A DNA stretch of 64,000 nt from JADLHS01 sp964553795. GTDB lineage: Bacteria > Verrucomicrobiota > Verrucomicrobiia > Limisphaerales > JADLHS01. This document shows positions 51,750 to 60,588 of the stretch, one piece after another. The DNA is taken from the NCBI GenBank assembly GCA_964553795.1, contig CAZKMR010000009.1, forward strand, positions 1 through 64,000. Reading direction: 5' to 3'. A program made the translations under genes and the position numbers. Every line of letters begins with the position of its first letter. The first letter of the stretch is position 1. The notes beneath the pieces are model-generated. The model saw only the letters and a program-made list of their open reading frames with translations. It was not told the DNA's origin and ran no database searches.

Positions 51750-52871
51750 TTAGCCTTCGGATGGATTTGGCTTTTTCTCGGTCGGCGGCGTGAGTTCGTT
51801 GTTCACCACCACGCTCATGCCGTTGCGTAGCTTGAAAATGCCGGAGGTGACGACCTGATCCCCGGGCTTCAATCCCGTGGTCACGGCGACAAAATCCCCG
51901 CGCGCCTTGCCTACGCGCACGAATTGTTGGCGCACGACGAGACCGCCGGCGGCGTTGGTGGCCGGTTCCACCACATAAACGGTATCGCCGTAGGGGGCAC
52001 TGAGAATGGACGTGGCTGGAATCGCCAAAACCGCCTGCGCTTCGGGAAACACCACTTCCATGCGGGCAAACATGCCGGGCCGCAGCAATTGCTCCTCGTT
52101 GGCGAACGTCGCCTGCAAGCGCACGCTGCGCGTGGCGACCTGGAGATCGGGATTGATGGCGGTCAACGTGCCGGTGAACACCTGGTTCGGATACGCGTCA
52201 GTGGTCGCCCGCACCGTGAGTCCCGTTTTGAGCCGCGCCAATTCCTGCTGCGGCAGGGAGAAGTCGCCGTACACCGGCGCGAGCGCCTGCAACGACACGA
52301 TAAATTTTCCGGCCTCGAGATATTCACCGCGATTGACCTGGCGAATGCCCAGCTTGCCGGCAAACGGCGCGCGAATCACTTTCTTTGCGATGGTGGCGCG
52401 TACCGCATCCGCGTTGGCTTGCTTCTGTTTCAAATCTGTCTCGGCCTGATCCAACTCGGCTTGCGACACGGCGTTCTCACTCCGCAGACTCTTGAACCGT
52501 TCGAGATTCGTTTGCGCCCAGTCCACTTGCGCTTCCAACGCGCGCAACTGCGCCTGTTCGGTGGACGCATCAAGACTCACCAGCAAATCGCCCGGCGCCA
52601 CCATGGCGCCCGATTCAAACGCAATCTTGTCCACCGTCCCCGCGATTTCCGCCGTAATCCGCACGCCTTGCACCGCGGAAATCGAACCGACGGTCGGCAG
52701 GGTTTCCTGCCACTTCTCTTCTTTGGCAACCGCAGATGATACGGTTTCCGGCGGCGGCACGAAGGATTTGCCGAAGGCAATCAATGTGCCGATCTGCATG
52801 ACTTTAATGCCCGCCAATCCGGCAAACACCACAACGACAATCCCAACCGCGAGGATGATTTTCTTGGTCAT
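51750..52871 (-). CDS. RND efflux periplasmic adaptor (membrane fusion protein)
   Basis: A 373-residue adaptor linking the pump to an outer-membrane channel. The N-terminal membrane segment (ILAVGIVVVVFAGLAGIKVM) is followed by a lipoyl-like half (IAFESGAMVAPGDLLVSLD), a coiled-coil hairpin (about 105-150), the second lipoyl half (VIRAPFAGKLGIRQVNRGEY) and a beta-barrel domain (FANEEQLLRPGMFARMEVVF). The ATG overlaps the tetR stop (ATGA), and the pump gene follows after 27 nt. Confidence 0.93.
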   Translation of the reverse strand: MTKKIILAVGIVVVVFAGLAGIKVMQIGTLIAFGKSFVPPPETVSSAVAKEEKWQETLPTVGSISAVQGVRITAEIAGTVDKIAFESGAMVAPGDLLVSLDASTEQAQLRALEAQVDWAQTNLERFKSLRSENAVSQAELDQAETDLKQKQANADAVRATIAKKVIRAPFAGKLGIRQVNRGEYLEAGKFIVSLQALAPVYGDFSLPQQELARLKTGLTVRATTDAYPNQVFTGTLTAINPDLQVATRSVRLQATFANEEQLLRPGMFARMEVVFPEAQAVLAIPATSILSAPYGDTVYVVEPATNAAGGLVVRQQFVRVGKARGDFVAVTTGLKPGDQVVTSGIFKLRNGMSVVVNNELTPPTEKKPNPSEG

Positions 52872-53506
52872 AACGATTTTCTGGAAATGGTTTTGCGGGC
52901 GGTCGCTTTCCGCGCCAGCGCCCCGGACATGAATAAATCCACGATGCGCTCCGCTGTTTGCCGGGTCAGTTCTGAATCCGGTGTCAGCAAGTGCATCATC
53001 ATGTAGGCATTGGCCTGGCCATAGAATCCGAAGGCCAGTTCGCGACTCTTGAACCGATCCCCCAGTTCGCCGCGCGCCTGACCCCGCTTGATCAAATCAT
53101 GCACGAACTCGAAATTCCGTTCGCACCGGTCCGCGCAATCGCAGCCCGTCGGCACTTCCCCCGGCGACGCAAACGCGGTCGCCAGCGAAATCCGCATCAA
53201 TTCGCGGTTCTCCCGAAAATACTCGAACAACACACTGAGAATCTCGACCAACTGCGACCGGACATCGTTAGCGCGAGCTGCCGCCTCTTGCAACAGGCGG
53301 TAGCGCTCGTCGTGCGCCTCGTTGACCAGCGCCTGAAACAACTTCGCTTTGTCGGCGAAGTAGTAATACAACGTCGGCTTGGAAACTTGGGCGTCACCGA
53401 CGATTTGCTGGACGGACGTGGCGGCATAACCCGAGTGCGCGAACCGTTTCAAGGCCGCGCGCAAGATGAGCTGGCGAGTCTCGCCGTTGGTGGTGGAAAC
53501 TAACAT
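52868..53506 (-). CDS. TetR-family repressor of the efflux operon
   Basis: A 212-residue regulator with an N-terminal TetR helix-turn-helix (ILRAALKRFAHSGYAATSVQ, then QIVGDAQVSKPTLYYYFADK) and an all-helical ligand-binding domain of unknown specificity. It is the first gene of the tetR-adaptor-pump operon. A palindrome of TetR-operator type starts 12 nt upstream of its ATG and overlaps the predicted -10 element, so it should repress its own operon. Confidence 0.93.
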   Translation of the reverse strand: MLVSTTNGETRQLILRAALKRFAHSGYAATSVQQIVGDAQVSKPTLYYYFADKAKLFQALVNEAHDERYRLLQEAAARANDVRSQLVEILSVLFEYFRENRELMRISLATAFASPGEVPTGCDCADRCERNFEFVHDLIKRGQARGELGDRFKSRELAFGFYGQANAYMMMHLLTPDSELTRQTAERIVDLFMSGALARKATARKTISRKSL

Positions 53507-53517
53507 TGAATCTTCAA

Positions 53518-53535
53518 ACCTACCGAACGGTAGGT
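53518..53535. promoter_or_regulatory. TetR operator palindrome
   Basis: ACCTACCG-AA-CGGTAGGT has perfect 8-bp arms around AA. It lies directly upstream of the tetR ATG at 53506 and covers the predicted -10 hexamer. TACCG/CGGTA half-sites are known for TetR-family operators, so autoregulation by the adjacent repressor is the simplest reading. Confidence 0.75.
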
Positions 53536-53555
53536 AGGGTGGCAGGTGGCGTCAA
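53527..53555 (-). promoter_or_regulatory. Predicted sigma70-type promoter of tetR-efflux operon
   Basis: On the minus strand TTGACG (53555-53550) and TACCGT (53532-53527) are separated by exactly 17 nt. The -10 element is embedded in the operator palindrome. The expected transcript start is about 15 nt upstream of the ATG. Confidence 0.55.
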
Positions 53556-53714
53556 TTTCTTTTTCCGCCCGACAGTGGAACTTTCGGTCTATTCACTACA
53601 CCAATCCATGTCTGGCTTTGAGGATTGAATGTCCGCAGCGGTTTTTCTACGGTACGACCGAATCACGGCGTGAGCCTCGGCTCAATGGACGACGCCCCGA
53701 CCAGTAAATCCATT

Positions 53715-54863
53715 ATGAAGAAATCCTTGAATCAATTGGTTTGGCCCGTGGCCACTGCCGCGCTGCTGGGACTTGTGGCGTCCGGCTGCAAACCGGCCGG
53801 GACGGAAACGATAAAGATTGGCGAATACGCCTCCCTGACCGGCAAAGAAGCCACCTTTGGCATTTCCTCCCACGAAGGCACGCTGTTGGCCATTGAGGAA
53901 ATCAACGCCGCTGGCGGTGTTTTGGGCAAGCAATTGCAATTGCTGACGGAAGACACGCAGTCGAAAGCCGGCGAGCCTGCCACCGTGGTCAACAAACTCA
54001 TCGCCCGGGATGGCGTCGTGGGCGTGCTGGGAGAAGTCGCCTCCAGCCGGTCGCTTGAAGCCGCGCCGATTTGTCAGCAAAACAAAATCCCGATGGTGTC
54101 CCCGTCTTCCACCAATCCCAAGGTGACCGAAGTCGGCAATTACATCTTCCGCGTCTGTTTCATCGATCCGTTCCAAGGGACGGTGATGGCGAACTTCGCC
54201 GGCAAATCGCTGAAAGCCACCCGCGTGGCGGTGTTCACCGATGTGAAAAGCGATTACAGCAAAGGACTGGCAAAATTCTTCAAAGACCAATTCGTGAAGG
54301 AAGGCGGCAAGATCGTGGCCGAACTCGATTTCAACGGTGGCGACAAGGATTTCAAAGCGCAGTTGACCGCCATCAAAGCCGCCAATCCGGATGCGGTTTT
54401 TGTTCCGGGCTATTATACCGACGCGGCATTGATCGCCGTGCAAGCGCGGCAACTCGGCTTGAATGTTCCCCTGTTGGGCGGCGATGGTTGGGAATCGGAG
54501 AAGTTGATTGAGATTGGCAAGGACGCGGTGGAAGGACATTACTTCTCGACTCATTACCACCCCGATGTCGGCAGCGAGGTGAGCAAACAGTTTGTGGAAA
54601 ACTATCGCAAGCGTTGGAACGGAAAGAACCCCGACGCGCTCGCGGCGTGCGGTTATGATTCGGCCCTGATTCTCGTGGACGCCATCAAGCGCGCTGGTTC
54701 CACGGACGGAGAGAAGATTCGGGACGCGCTGGCCGCGACTAAAGATTTCCAGGCCGTCACCGGCACCATCACCATCAACGAGCAACGCGACGCCACCAAA
54801 TCGGCCGTGATTCTCCAGGTCAAAGACGGAAAATTCAAATACCTTGAAACCGTCACGCCGTAA
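53715..54863 (+). CDS. Branched-chain amino-acid ABC transporter substrate-binding lipoprotein
   Basis: The 382-residue product has a lipoprotein signal (QLVWPVATAALLGLVASGC). A Leu/Ile/Val-binding protein fold follows: IKIGEYASLTGKEATFGISS, AIEEINAAGGVLGKQLQLL, GVVGVLGEVASSRSLEAAP, VSPSSTNPKVTEVG, GDKDFKAQLTAIKAANPDAV and AACGYDSALILVDAI. It binds the ligand for the LivHMGF transporter encoded immediately downstream. ATG 53715 is selected because it yields the lipobox; the frame extends upstream to 53625 without a signal. Family members also bind other amino acids or short amides. Confidence 0.92.
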   Translation: MKKSLNQLVWPVATAALLGLVASGCKPAGTETIKIGEYASLTGKEATFGISSHEGTLLAIEEINAAGGVLGKQLQLLTEDTQSKAGEPATVVNKLIARDGVVGVLGEVASSRSLEAAPICQQNKIPMVSPSSTNPKVTEVGNYIFRVCFIDPFQGTVMANFAGKSLKATRVAVFTDVKSDYSKGLAKFFKDQFVKEGGKIVAELDFNGGDKDFKAQLTAIKAANPDAVFVPGYYTDAALIAVQARQLGLNVPLLGGDGWESEKLIEIGKDAVEGHYFSTHYHPDVGSEVSKQFVENYRKRWNGKNPDALAACGYDSALILVDAIKRAGSTDGEKIRDALAATKDFQAVTGTITINEQRDATKSAVILQVKDGKFKYLETVTP

Positions 54864-54899
54864 CGCTTACGCTCGCGGCCACCTTTCGGTTGCGGGCGA

Positions 54900-55811
54900 A
54901 TGAACGAATTCCTCCAACAACTCATCAATGGCCTCGCGCTCGGGGCCATTTATGCGCTCATCGCCCTCGGTTACACGATGGTGTACGGCGTCCTGCGCTT
55001 CATCAATTTTGCGCACGGAGATGTGTTCATGCTCGGGGCCTTTGCCGGCTACTTTCTGGCCCCAGTCGTCAATCGCGTCCTGCCCGCGCAAACTTACGCC
55101 AGCGGCGCGGTCGTCATGTTGCTCGCGATGGCCATCTGCGCCGGGCTGGGCATTCTCATTGAACGACTGGCTTACCGCCCGCTCCGCGATCGTCCGCGGC
55201 TCACGGTGTTGATCACCGCCATCGGCGTGTCGCTGTTCATCGAATACACCTGTCAACACCCCGGCGTGTTCGGCGCCGCGCCGCGCAAATTTCCCGACCT
55301 CATCCCCGTCACCACCTGGCATGTGGGACAACTGGTAATCAGTTCCACGCAGGTGATTGTCTTTGTGACGACCCTGCTGTTGCTGGTGGGATTGCGGTTT
55401 GTGGTGCAAAAAACCCGCGTCGGCACAGCCATGCGCGCTGTGTCCTTCAATGCCCCGGCGGCGGCGTTGATGGGCGTCAACATCAACTCCATCATCTCGT
55501 TCACCTTCGGTCTGGGTTCGGCGCTCGCGGCGGCAGGCGGGATTCTGTTTGCGATGAACTACGCCAGCATCGATCCGCTGATGGGTGTGCAAACCGGCCT
55601 GAAAGCTTTCGTCGCCGCGGTCTTCGGCGGCATTGGCAATCTGCCCGGCGCCGCGCTCGGCGGCTTGCTTATGGGCGTAATCGAAACGTTTGCCGGCGGT
55701 ATTCCGGCCTTGTCGAATTATCGCGACGGCATCGCGTTCGCGATCTTGATCGCCGTCCTGATTTTCCGCCCCGCCGGATTGCTCGGGCGGGTGCAAACCG
55801 AAAAAGTCTGA
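54900..55811 (+). CDS. livH: Branched-chain amino-acid ABC transporter permease LivH
   Basis: A 303-residue inner-membrane permease. It begins NEFLQQLINGLALGAIYALI followed by GYTMVYGVLRFINFAHGD, the LivH signature, and carries GTAMRAVSFNAPAAALMGVN with FGIGNLPGA-like sequence (VFGGIGNLPGAALGGLLMGV) near the C-terminus. Eight or so hydrophobic segments are visible. It lies 36 nt after the binding-protein gene; its stop overlaps the livM start (TGATG). Confidence 0.94.
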   Translation: MNEFLQQLINGLALGAIYALIALGYTMVYGVLRFINFAHGDVFMLGAFAGYFLAPVVNRVLPAQTYASGAVVMLLAMAICAGLGILIERLAYRPLRDRPRLTVLITAIGVSLFIEYTCQHPGVFGAAPRKFPDLIPVTTWHVGQLVISSTQVIVFVTTLLLLVGLRFVVQKTRVGTAMRAVSFNAPAAALMGVNINSIISFTFGLGSALAAAGGILFAMNYASIDPLMGVQTGLKAFVAAVFGGIGNLPGAALGGLLMGVIETFAGGIPALSNYRDGIAFAILIAVLIFRPAGLLGRVQTEKV

Positions 55812-56737
55812 TGCAAACCGGCGCGAAAAGATTTCTGTTGCTGGCCATCGCCGTGGCGATCGGACTCTCGTTGGTTTCGGGATTCTTCAATCGTTATTAC
55901 CTGGGCATCGCCATTGACGTCGGCATCAACATCATGCTCGCCGTCAGTTTGAACCTCATCAACGGCCACACCGGCCAATTCAGTCTTGGGCACGCCGGCT
56001 TCATGGCGGTGGGCGGTTACACGGCGGCGAAACTCAGTCTCACGCTGCAACCGTTGCTGCCGCCGTGGGCGCAACCGTTGATTTTCATCGCCGGCTTGCT
56101 GCTCGGCGGTTTGATTGCGGCGACTACCGGCTTCGCCGTGGGAGTGCCGACGCTGCGGCTGCGCGGCGACTATCTCGCCATCGTCACGCTCGGCTTTGGC
56201 GAAATCATTCGGGTGATCTTTCAAACTGCGGAAACCTTCGGCGCGGCCACCGGGCTGACCGGCATTCCGAATTGGACGAACTTTGGCTGGGCATGGGGCG
56301 GGGCGGCGCTGTGCGTTTTCGTTGTCACTTGCCTCGTGAATTCCACCTATGGCCGCGGCTTTATCGCCGTGCACGACGACGAAGTTGCTGCGAGCGCCAG
56401 TGGCATTAATCCGGTTCGCTACAAAGTCACCGCCTTCGTCATTGGCGCATTCTTCGCCGGCATCGCCGGCGGACTTTACGCGCATCACAAGTCCTTCCTT
56501 TCTCCGACGGGTTTCGATTTCATGAAATCCATCGAGATCGTGGTCATGGTGATTTTGGGTGGCATGGGCCGCACGGTCGGCGTCATTATCGCGGCGGTGT
56601 TGCTGACCTTGCTGCCGGAATTCCTGCGCGGATTCGCCGAATACCGCATGATCATTTACTCCCTGTTGATTGTGGTGCTGATGATCGCGCGCCCGCAGGG
56701 TTTGTTCAACTTCGGCAAAGCGGCCAGCAAGGCATGA
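55811..56737 (+). CDS. livM: Branched-chain amino-acid ABC transporter permease LivM
   Basis: A 308-residue permease with the LivM pattern AVSLNLINGHTGQFSLGHAG (residues about 42-61), TLRLRGDYLAIVTLGFGEII, GRGFIAVHDDEVAASASGIN and VVMVILGGMGRTVGVIIAAV. Multiple membrane segments are spread along its length. Start overlaps the livH stop (TGATG) and its stop overlaps the livG start (ATGA), so the subunits are translated in a coupled series. Confidence 0.94.
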   Translation: MQTGAKRFLLLAIAVAIGLSLVSGFFNRYYLGIAIDVGINIMLAVSLNLINGHTGQFSLGHAGFMAVGGYTAAKLSLTLQPLLPPWAQPLIFIAGLLLGGLIAATTGFAVGVPTLRLRGDYLAIVTLGFGEIIRVIFQTAETFGAATGLTGIPNWTNFGWAWGGAALCVFVVTCLVNSTYGRGFIAVHDDEVAASASGINPVRYKVTAFVIGAFFAGIAGGLYAHHKSFLSPTGFDFMKSIEIVVMVILGGMGRTVGVIIAAVLLTLLPEFLRGFAEYRMIIYSLLIVVLMIARPQGLFNFGKAASKA

Positions 56738-57516
56738 CCGATTCATTGCTGCAACTCGATCAGGTCACTATCCGCTTCGGCGGATTGACGGCGGTGTCCG
56801 AAGTGAATTTGCAAATCGGCTCGCAGGAACTCATCGGTCTCATCGGTCCGAACGGCGCGGGCAAAACCACGGTGTTCAATCTGATCACCGGCGTCTATCA
56901 GCCCACCAGCGGCCGCATCTCGTTCAATGGCCAACCGACGGCGCAACTCAAACCGTTTCAACTCACGAAACTGGGCATTGCGCGCACGTTTCAAAACATC
57001 CGGCTCTTCGCGAGCATGAACGTCTTTGACAACGTACGCACCGCCATCCAGGTGCATCGCAGTCACGGGATTCGCAACGCCCTGTGGCGTGGACCGGCGT
57101 TTCAAGCCGCCGAGCAGACGGTCGCCACACAGGTCATGGAATTGCTCGAGATTTTCAGCCTGGGCAAACTCCGCGACGAGCAGGCAAAAAGCCTCTCGTA
57201 CGGTGATCAACGGCGACTGGAAATTGTTCGCGCTTTGGCCACGAAACCGAAGTTGTTGCTGCTGGACGAACCCGCCGCTGGGATGAATCCGACTGAGAAA
57301 GCCGAACTCACCAAACTCATCCGTTTCATCAAGGAGAAGTTTCAAATCGCCGTGCTGCTGGTCGAGCACGACATGCAAGTGGTCATGGGCATTTGCGAAC
57401 GCATCGCCGTGTTGGATTACGGCGTCAAAATCGCGGAGGGCACGCCAAGCGAAGTTCGCGCGAACCCGAAAGTGGTGGAGGCGTATCTAGGCGAGGAGGC
57501 GGCGCGCCATGCTTGA
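56734..57516 (+). CDS. livG: Branched-chain amino-acid ABC transporter ATPase LivG
   Basis: A 260-residue ABC ATPase. Walker A is GPNGAGKTTVFNLITGVYQP near residue 37, the LivG-specific segment LGIARTFQNIRLFASMNVFD follows, the signature is LSYGDQRRLEIVRAL, and Walker B LLLLDEPAAGMNPTEKAEL. The His-loop is VLLVEHDMQVVMGICER. Energises uptake with LivF. It overlaps livM by 4 nt and livF by 8 nt. Confidence 0.95.
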   Translation: MTDSLLQLDQVTIRFGGLTAVSEVNLQIGSQELIGLIGPNGAGKTTVFNLITGVYQPTSGRISFNGQPTAQLKPFQLTKLGIARTFQNIRLFASMNVFDNVRTAIQVHRSHGIRNALWRGPAFQAAEQTVATQVMELLEIFSLGKLRDEQAKSLSYGDQRRLEIVRALATKPKLLLLDEPAAGMNPTEKAELTKLIRFIKEKFQIAVLLVEHDMQVVMGICERIAVLDYGVKIAEGTPSEVRANPKVVEAYLGEEAARHA

Positions 57517-58216
57517 GGTTAAAGACCTGCACGTTTGTTACGGCGTCATCAGCGCGCTGCAAGGCGTTTCACTGTCCGTCAAAGCTGGCAGCATCGTCAC
57601 CCTCATTGGCGCGAATGGCGCCGGCAAAAGCACGACCCTCCGAACCATCTCCGGTCTGGTCAAACCGCGCGGCGGCGAAATTTTATTCGAGGGCAAAAAC
57701 ATTGCCGGCCTGCCCGCGCACCAAATCGTCAAACTCGGCCTCTCCCACGTGCCCGAAGGCCGGATGGTGTTCGCCAATCTCACCGTGCGCGAAAACCTGA
57801 TGATGGGCGCATATCTTCAGCGCGACAAAACGGTCATCCGACAGGAACTGGAACTGGTGTTTCAAACGTTCCCCCGCTTGAAAGAACGCGAGAAACAAAT
57901 CGCCGGCACGCTCTCCGGCGGCGAACAACAAATGCTCGCCATCGGTCGTGCCCTCATGAGCAAACCAAAGTTTCTCATGATGGATGAGCCTTCGCTCGGC
58001 ATCGCGCCGCTGCTGGTCAAAGCCATCTTCGAGAAAATCGTTGAAATCAATCGCACCCACGGCATCACGATTCTGCTGGTGGAACAAAACGCGAATCTCG
58101 CGTTGGAAGTTTCGCACTACGGCTACGTGCTGGAGACCGGAAAAATCATTTTGCAGAACGAATCCAAAGCCCTCCGCCAGGACCCAAAAGTCCGCAGCGC
58201 CTACCTGGGTGGCTGA
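57509..58216 (+). CDS. livF: Branched-chain amino-acid ABC transporter ATPase LivF
   Basis: A 235-residue ABC ATPase. Walker A is GANGAGKSTTLRTISGL, the Q-loop region is LGLSHVPEGRMVFANLTVRE (characteristic of LivF), the signature is LSGGEQQMLAIGRALM, and Walker B KFLMMDEPSLGIAPLL. A GAGGAGG ribosome-binding site at 57493-57499 precedes the ATG, which lies inside the 3' end of livG. Last gene of the liv operon. Confidence 0.95.
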   Translation: MLEVKDLHVCYGVISALQGVSLSVKAGSIVTLIGANGAGKSTTLRTISGLVKPRGGEILFEGKNIAGLPAHQIVKLGLSHVPEGRMVFANLTVRENLMMGAYLQRDKTVIRQELELVFQTFPRLKEREKQIAGTLSGGEQQMLAIGRALMSKPKFLMMDEPSLGIAPLLVKAIFEKIVEINRTHGITILLVEQNANLALEVSHYGYVLETGKIILQNESKALRQDPKVRSAYLGG

Positions 58217-58272
58217 GCCGCACAAACCGCTTCGGGCTTTCGTCGCCAACCAGTTTCAATAAGCTGTCAGCC

Positions 58273-59331
58273 ATGACTGATGCGACCGAGATCCGCCGCC
58301 ATTTCGCCAGTGACAATTATTCCGGCATTTGTCCCGAAGCCTGGACCGCCATGCAGGAGGCCAATGCCGATCATGAAATCAGTTACGGCAACGACCGCTG
58401 GACGCAACGCGCCGCCGATCTCATTCGCGAAATCTTTGAGAAGGATTGCGAGGTGTTCTTTGTGTTCAACGGCACGGCGGCAAACTCGCTCGCGATCGCC
58501 TCGCTTTGTCAGTCTTATCACAGCGCGCTGTGTCATGAGATCGCGCATATCGAAACGTCCGAGTGCGGCGCGCCGGAATTCTTCGCCAACGGCAGCAAGA
58601 TTCTCCTGCTGAAAGGCGCGGCGGGGAAAATTGATCCGCAGGACATTGATCGCGCCGTCAACAAACGCAAAGACATTCATTATCCGAAACCGCGCGTGTT
58701 GAGCATCACGCAGGCGACCGAAGTGGGCACGGTTTATTCCCTCGCGGAATTGCGTACCCTCACCGAAGAGGCGCGCCGCCAGGGCTTGCGCGTGCACATG
58801 GACGGCGCGCGATTCGCCAATGCGGTCGCTGCTCTCGACACGACGCCCGCTGAGGTGACGTGGAAATCCGGCGTGGACGTTCTGTGTTTTGGCGGCACGA
58901 AAAACGGGATCGCGATTGGTGAAGCCGTGGTTTTCTTTGATCGCGAACTGGCGAGGGAATTCGATTATCGCTGCAAACAAGGCGGCCAACTCGCGTCCAA
59001 GATGCGCTTTCTCTCCGCGCCTTGGACCGGGGTGCTCAAAGACGGCGCATGGCTGAAACACGCGCGCCATTCCAACGCCATGGCGCGGCGCCTCGAAGCG
59101 GGATTGCGTCAATTGCCACAAATCAAAGTCGCTTACTCCGTGGATTCCAATTCCGTTTTCGCGGCGATTCCCGATCCGCTGGTCAAAGCCATGCATGATC
59201 GCGGCTGGAAATTTTACACCCACGTCGGCGGCTGGCAGGAAGCGCGCTTGATGTGCAGTTGGGATACGACGACGGATGACGTGGATAATTTCCTCGCGGA
59301 TTTGCGTTCGTTCGCGACCGCGCGTCAGTGA
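58273..59331 (+). CDS. Threonine aldolase-like PLP enzyme
   Basis: A 352-residue fold-type I PLP enzyme of the low-specificity L-threonine aldolase (beta-eliminating lyase) family. Visible motifs: FASDNYSGICPEAW at the N-terminus, FVFNGTAANSLAIASL, HIETSECGAPEFF, VHMDGARFANAVAAL with the cofactor-binding Asp, and CFGGTKNGIAIGEAVV with the Schiff-base Lys. It cleaves L-(allo)threonine to glycine and acetaldehyde in characterised members; other beta-hydroxy amino acids are possible. It follows livF by 56 nt and may be co-transcribed. Its stop overlaps the convergent hydrolase by 7 bp. Confidence 0.88.
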   Translation: MTDATEIRRHFASDNYSGICPEAWTAMQEANADHEISYGNDRWTQRAADLIREIFEKDCEVFFVFNGTAANSLAIASLCQSYHSALCHEIAHIETSECGAPEFFANGSKILLLKGAAGKIDPQDIDRAVNKRKDIHYPKPRVLSITQATEVGTVYSLAELRTLTEEARRQGLRVHMDGARFANAVAALDTTPAEVTWKSGVDVLCFGGTKNGIAIGEAVVFFDRELAREFDYRCKQGGQLASKMRFLSAPWTGVLKDGAWLKHARHSNAMARRLEAGLRQLPQIKVAYSVDSNSVFAAIPDPLVKAMHDRGWKFYTHVGGWQEARLMCSWDTTTDDVDNFLADLRSFATARQ

Positions 59332-60230
59332 TGGCCACACAGTTTGTCCAAAACAGATCGGGCGAGCGTCGGAATAATCTCGCTCTTCTCGGAGTGCCCG
59401 ACGGTAAACGTCACCAAAACAAATTTCTCGCCCGCGGGTAATTCCACATACGCGGCATCGTGGCGCACTTCACTCATCCAACCCGCCTTGGACCACAACT
59501 TCGCGCCCGCGGGAAGCGCCGCGCCGGTGTATTCGCGTGATTGGGGTTCAGCGTCGGGGTCATGGGGGCGACGGGCATGCAACTCCAGCATTTGCCGGCT
59601 GCGTTCGCGGGAAACCACTCGACCCAAGACCATTTCCGTGAACAAACGCGCTGTGGCATCGGTAGTCAACCAGTTGCGATGATCCGGTGGCGGTTGATTG
59701 GCTAATTGATTCTCGCGGCCATACGGGCCTTCGCACCATGTCTTGCGATTCAGATTGATGTTTTCGTAACCCAACGAGGCGAAATAGCGATTCACCGCGT
59801 CGCGCTTTTCAAACCAGGCGGCGAATTCGGCGGGCGGCAATTCCGGCCCGCTGGTCGTGTCGGTGAGCAGATCCACCACGTAACCCGTCGCTTCATTCAG
59901 CGAATCCACGATCATGTCCCGCATCGCCCGGCGCAATTCCGGCGTATCGGTCAGTTTCCCGTCTTCCAACCAACGATGCGCGGCGGCGAGATAAAACGTC
60001 TTCACCACGCTGGCGGGATAAATGCGCTCCTCGCCGCGATAACTGGCGCGCTCCAGGCGATCCGGATTCGACAGATCCACCAGCGTCACTGCGAGTTGGT
60101 CGGACTGAAATTTGTGTGGCGCGAATTGCTCAAGGGTTTGGGCCACCGCTGCCTGGACGATACCATCCAAACGCGGCGAGGTGGAAACATCGAGATCGCG
60201 CGGGCCGGTGGCGACAGTGGGTTCAGACAT
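59325..60230 (-). CDS. Class A beta-lactamase-like serine hydrolase
   Basis: A 301-residue protein with the serine beta-lactamase/penicillin-binding fold markers: YPASVVKTFYL (SxxK, nucleophile Ser), SLNEAT in the place of the SDN loop, and SKAGW near the C-terminus where KTG is expected. No signal peptide or lipobox is seen; the N-terminus is acidic and polar (MSEPTVATGPRDLDVS). This argues against a classical periplasmic beta-lactamase and for a hydrolase of unknown substrate, unless the true start is different. It is monocistronic and convergent with the aldolase gene. Confidence 0.75.
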   Translation of the reverse strand: MSEPTVATGPRDLDVSTSPRLDGIVQAAVAQTLEQFAPHKFQSDQLAVTLVDLSNPDRLERASYRGEERIYPASVVKTFYLAAAHRWLEDGKLTDTPELRRAMRDMIVDSLNEATGYVVDLLTDTTSGPELPPAEFAAWFEKRDAVNRYFASLGYENINLNRKTWCEGPYGRENQLANQPPPDHRNWLTTDATARLFTEMVLGRVVSRERSRQMLELHARRPHDPDAEPQSREYTGAALPAGAKLWSKAGWMSEVRHDAAYVELPAGEKFVLVTFTVGHSEKSEIIPTLARSVLDKLCGHH

Positions 60231-60342
60231 GGTGCAGCAAGTTAATGCAGTGAACGCGAAAAGGGGAACAAAGAAGCATTTTTCCTCAGTTTCTGAGCGG
60301 TTTGCCAGCCAAACCCAGAGGAATTGCGCCTCGGTCCCTCGC

Positions 60343-60370
60343 TTGACACCGGACGTTTCGTTGTTACCCT
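60343..60370 (+). promoter_or_regulatory. Predicted promoter of the rpmH cluster
   Basis: TTGACA (60343-60348) is followed after 16 nt by TACCCT (60365-60370), with TG one base before it forming an extended -10. It lies 75 nt upstream of rpmH, with the right orientation. The rest of 60231-60444 shows no DnaA boxes or other gene. Confidence 0.55.
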
Positions 60371-60444
60371 TTCGCGCTCTTGGTCAAACGGGATTTCGGG
60401 CGTTTTTCACGTTCGATGCGTTACGCGGCCAGGAGATTTGACTT

Positions 60445-60582
60445 ATGAAACGCCAATATCAACCGTCCAAGATCCGCCGGAAACGGCAACACGGCTTTTT
60501 GAACCGCAATTCGACCAAGAGCGGCAAAGCCACGCTGCGCAATCGTCGTCGTGTCGGTCGCAAACGCCTGACTCCGGTTTGA
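60445..60582 (+). CDS. rpmH: 50S ribosomal protein L34
   Basis: The 45-residue product (MKRQYQPSKIRRKRQHGFLN at the start, ending RKRLTPV) is an unmistakable L34, highly basic, with the conserved GFLNR segment. It was too short for routine open-frame listing. AGGAG at 60431-60435 is the ribosome-binding site. rnpA starts 6 nt after the stop, the nearly universal rpmH-rnpA order. Confidence 0.97.
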   Translation: MKRQYQPSKIRRKRQHGFLNRNSTKSGKATLRNRRRVGRKRLTPV

Positions 60583-60588
60583 TCCGGC

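Noticed and set aside
60231..60444. Replication origin next to rpmH
   Set aside because: No DnaA boxes, AT-rich element or dnaA gene were found; the rpmH cluster alone does not mark an origin.
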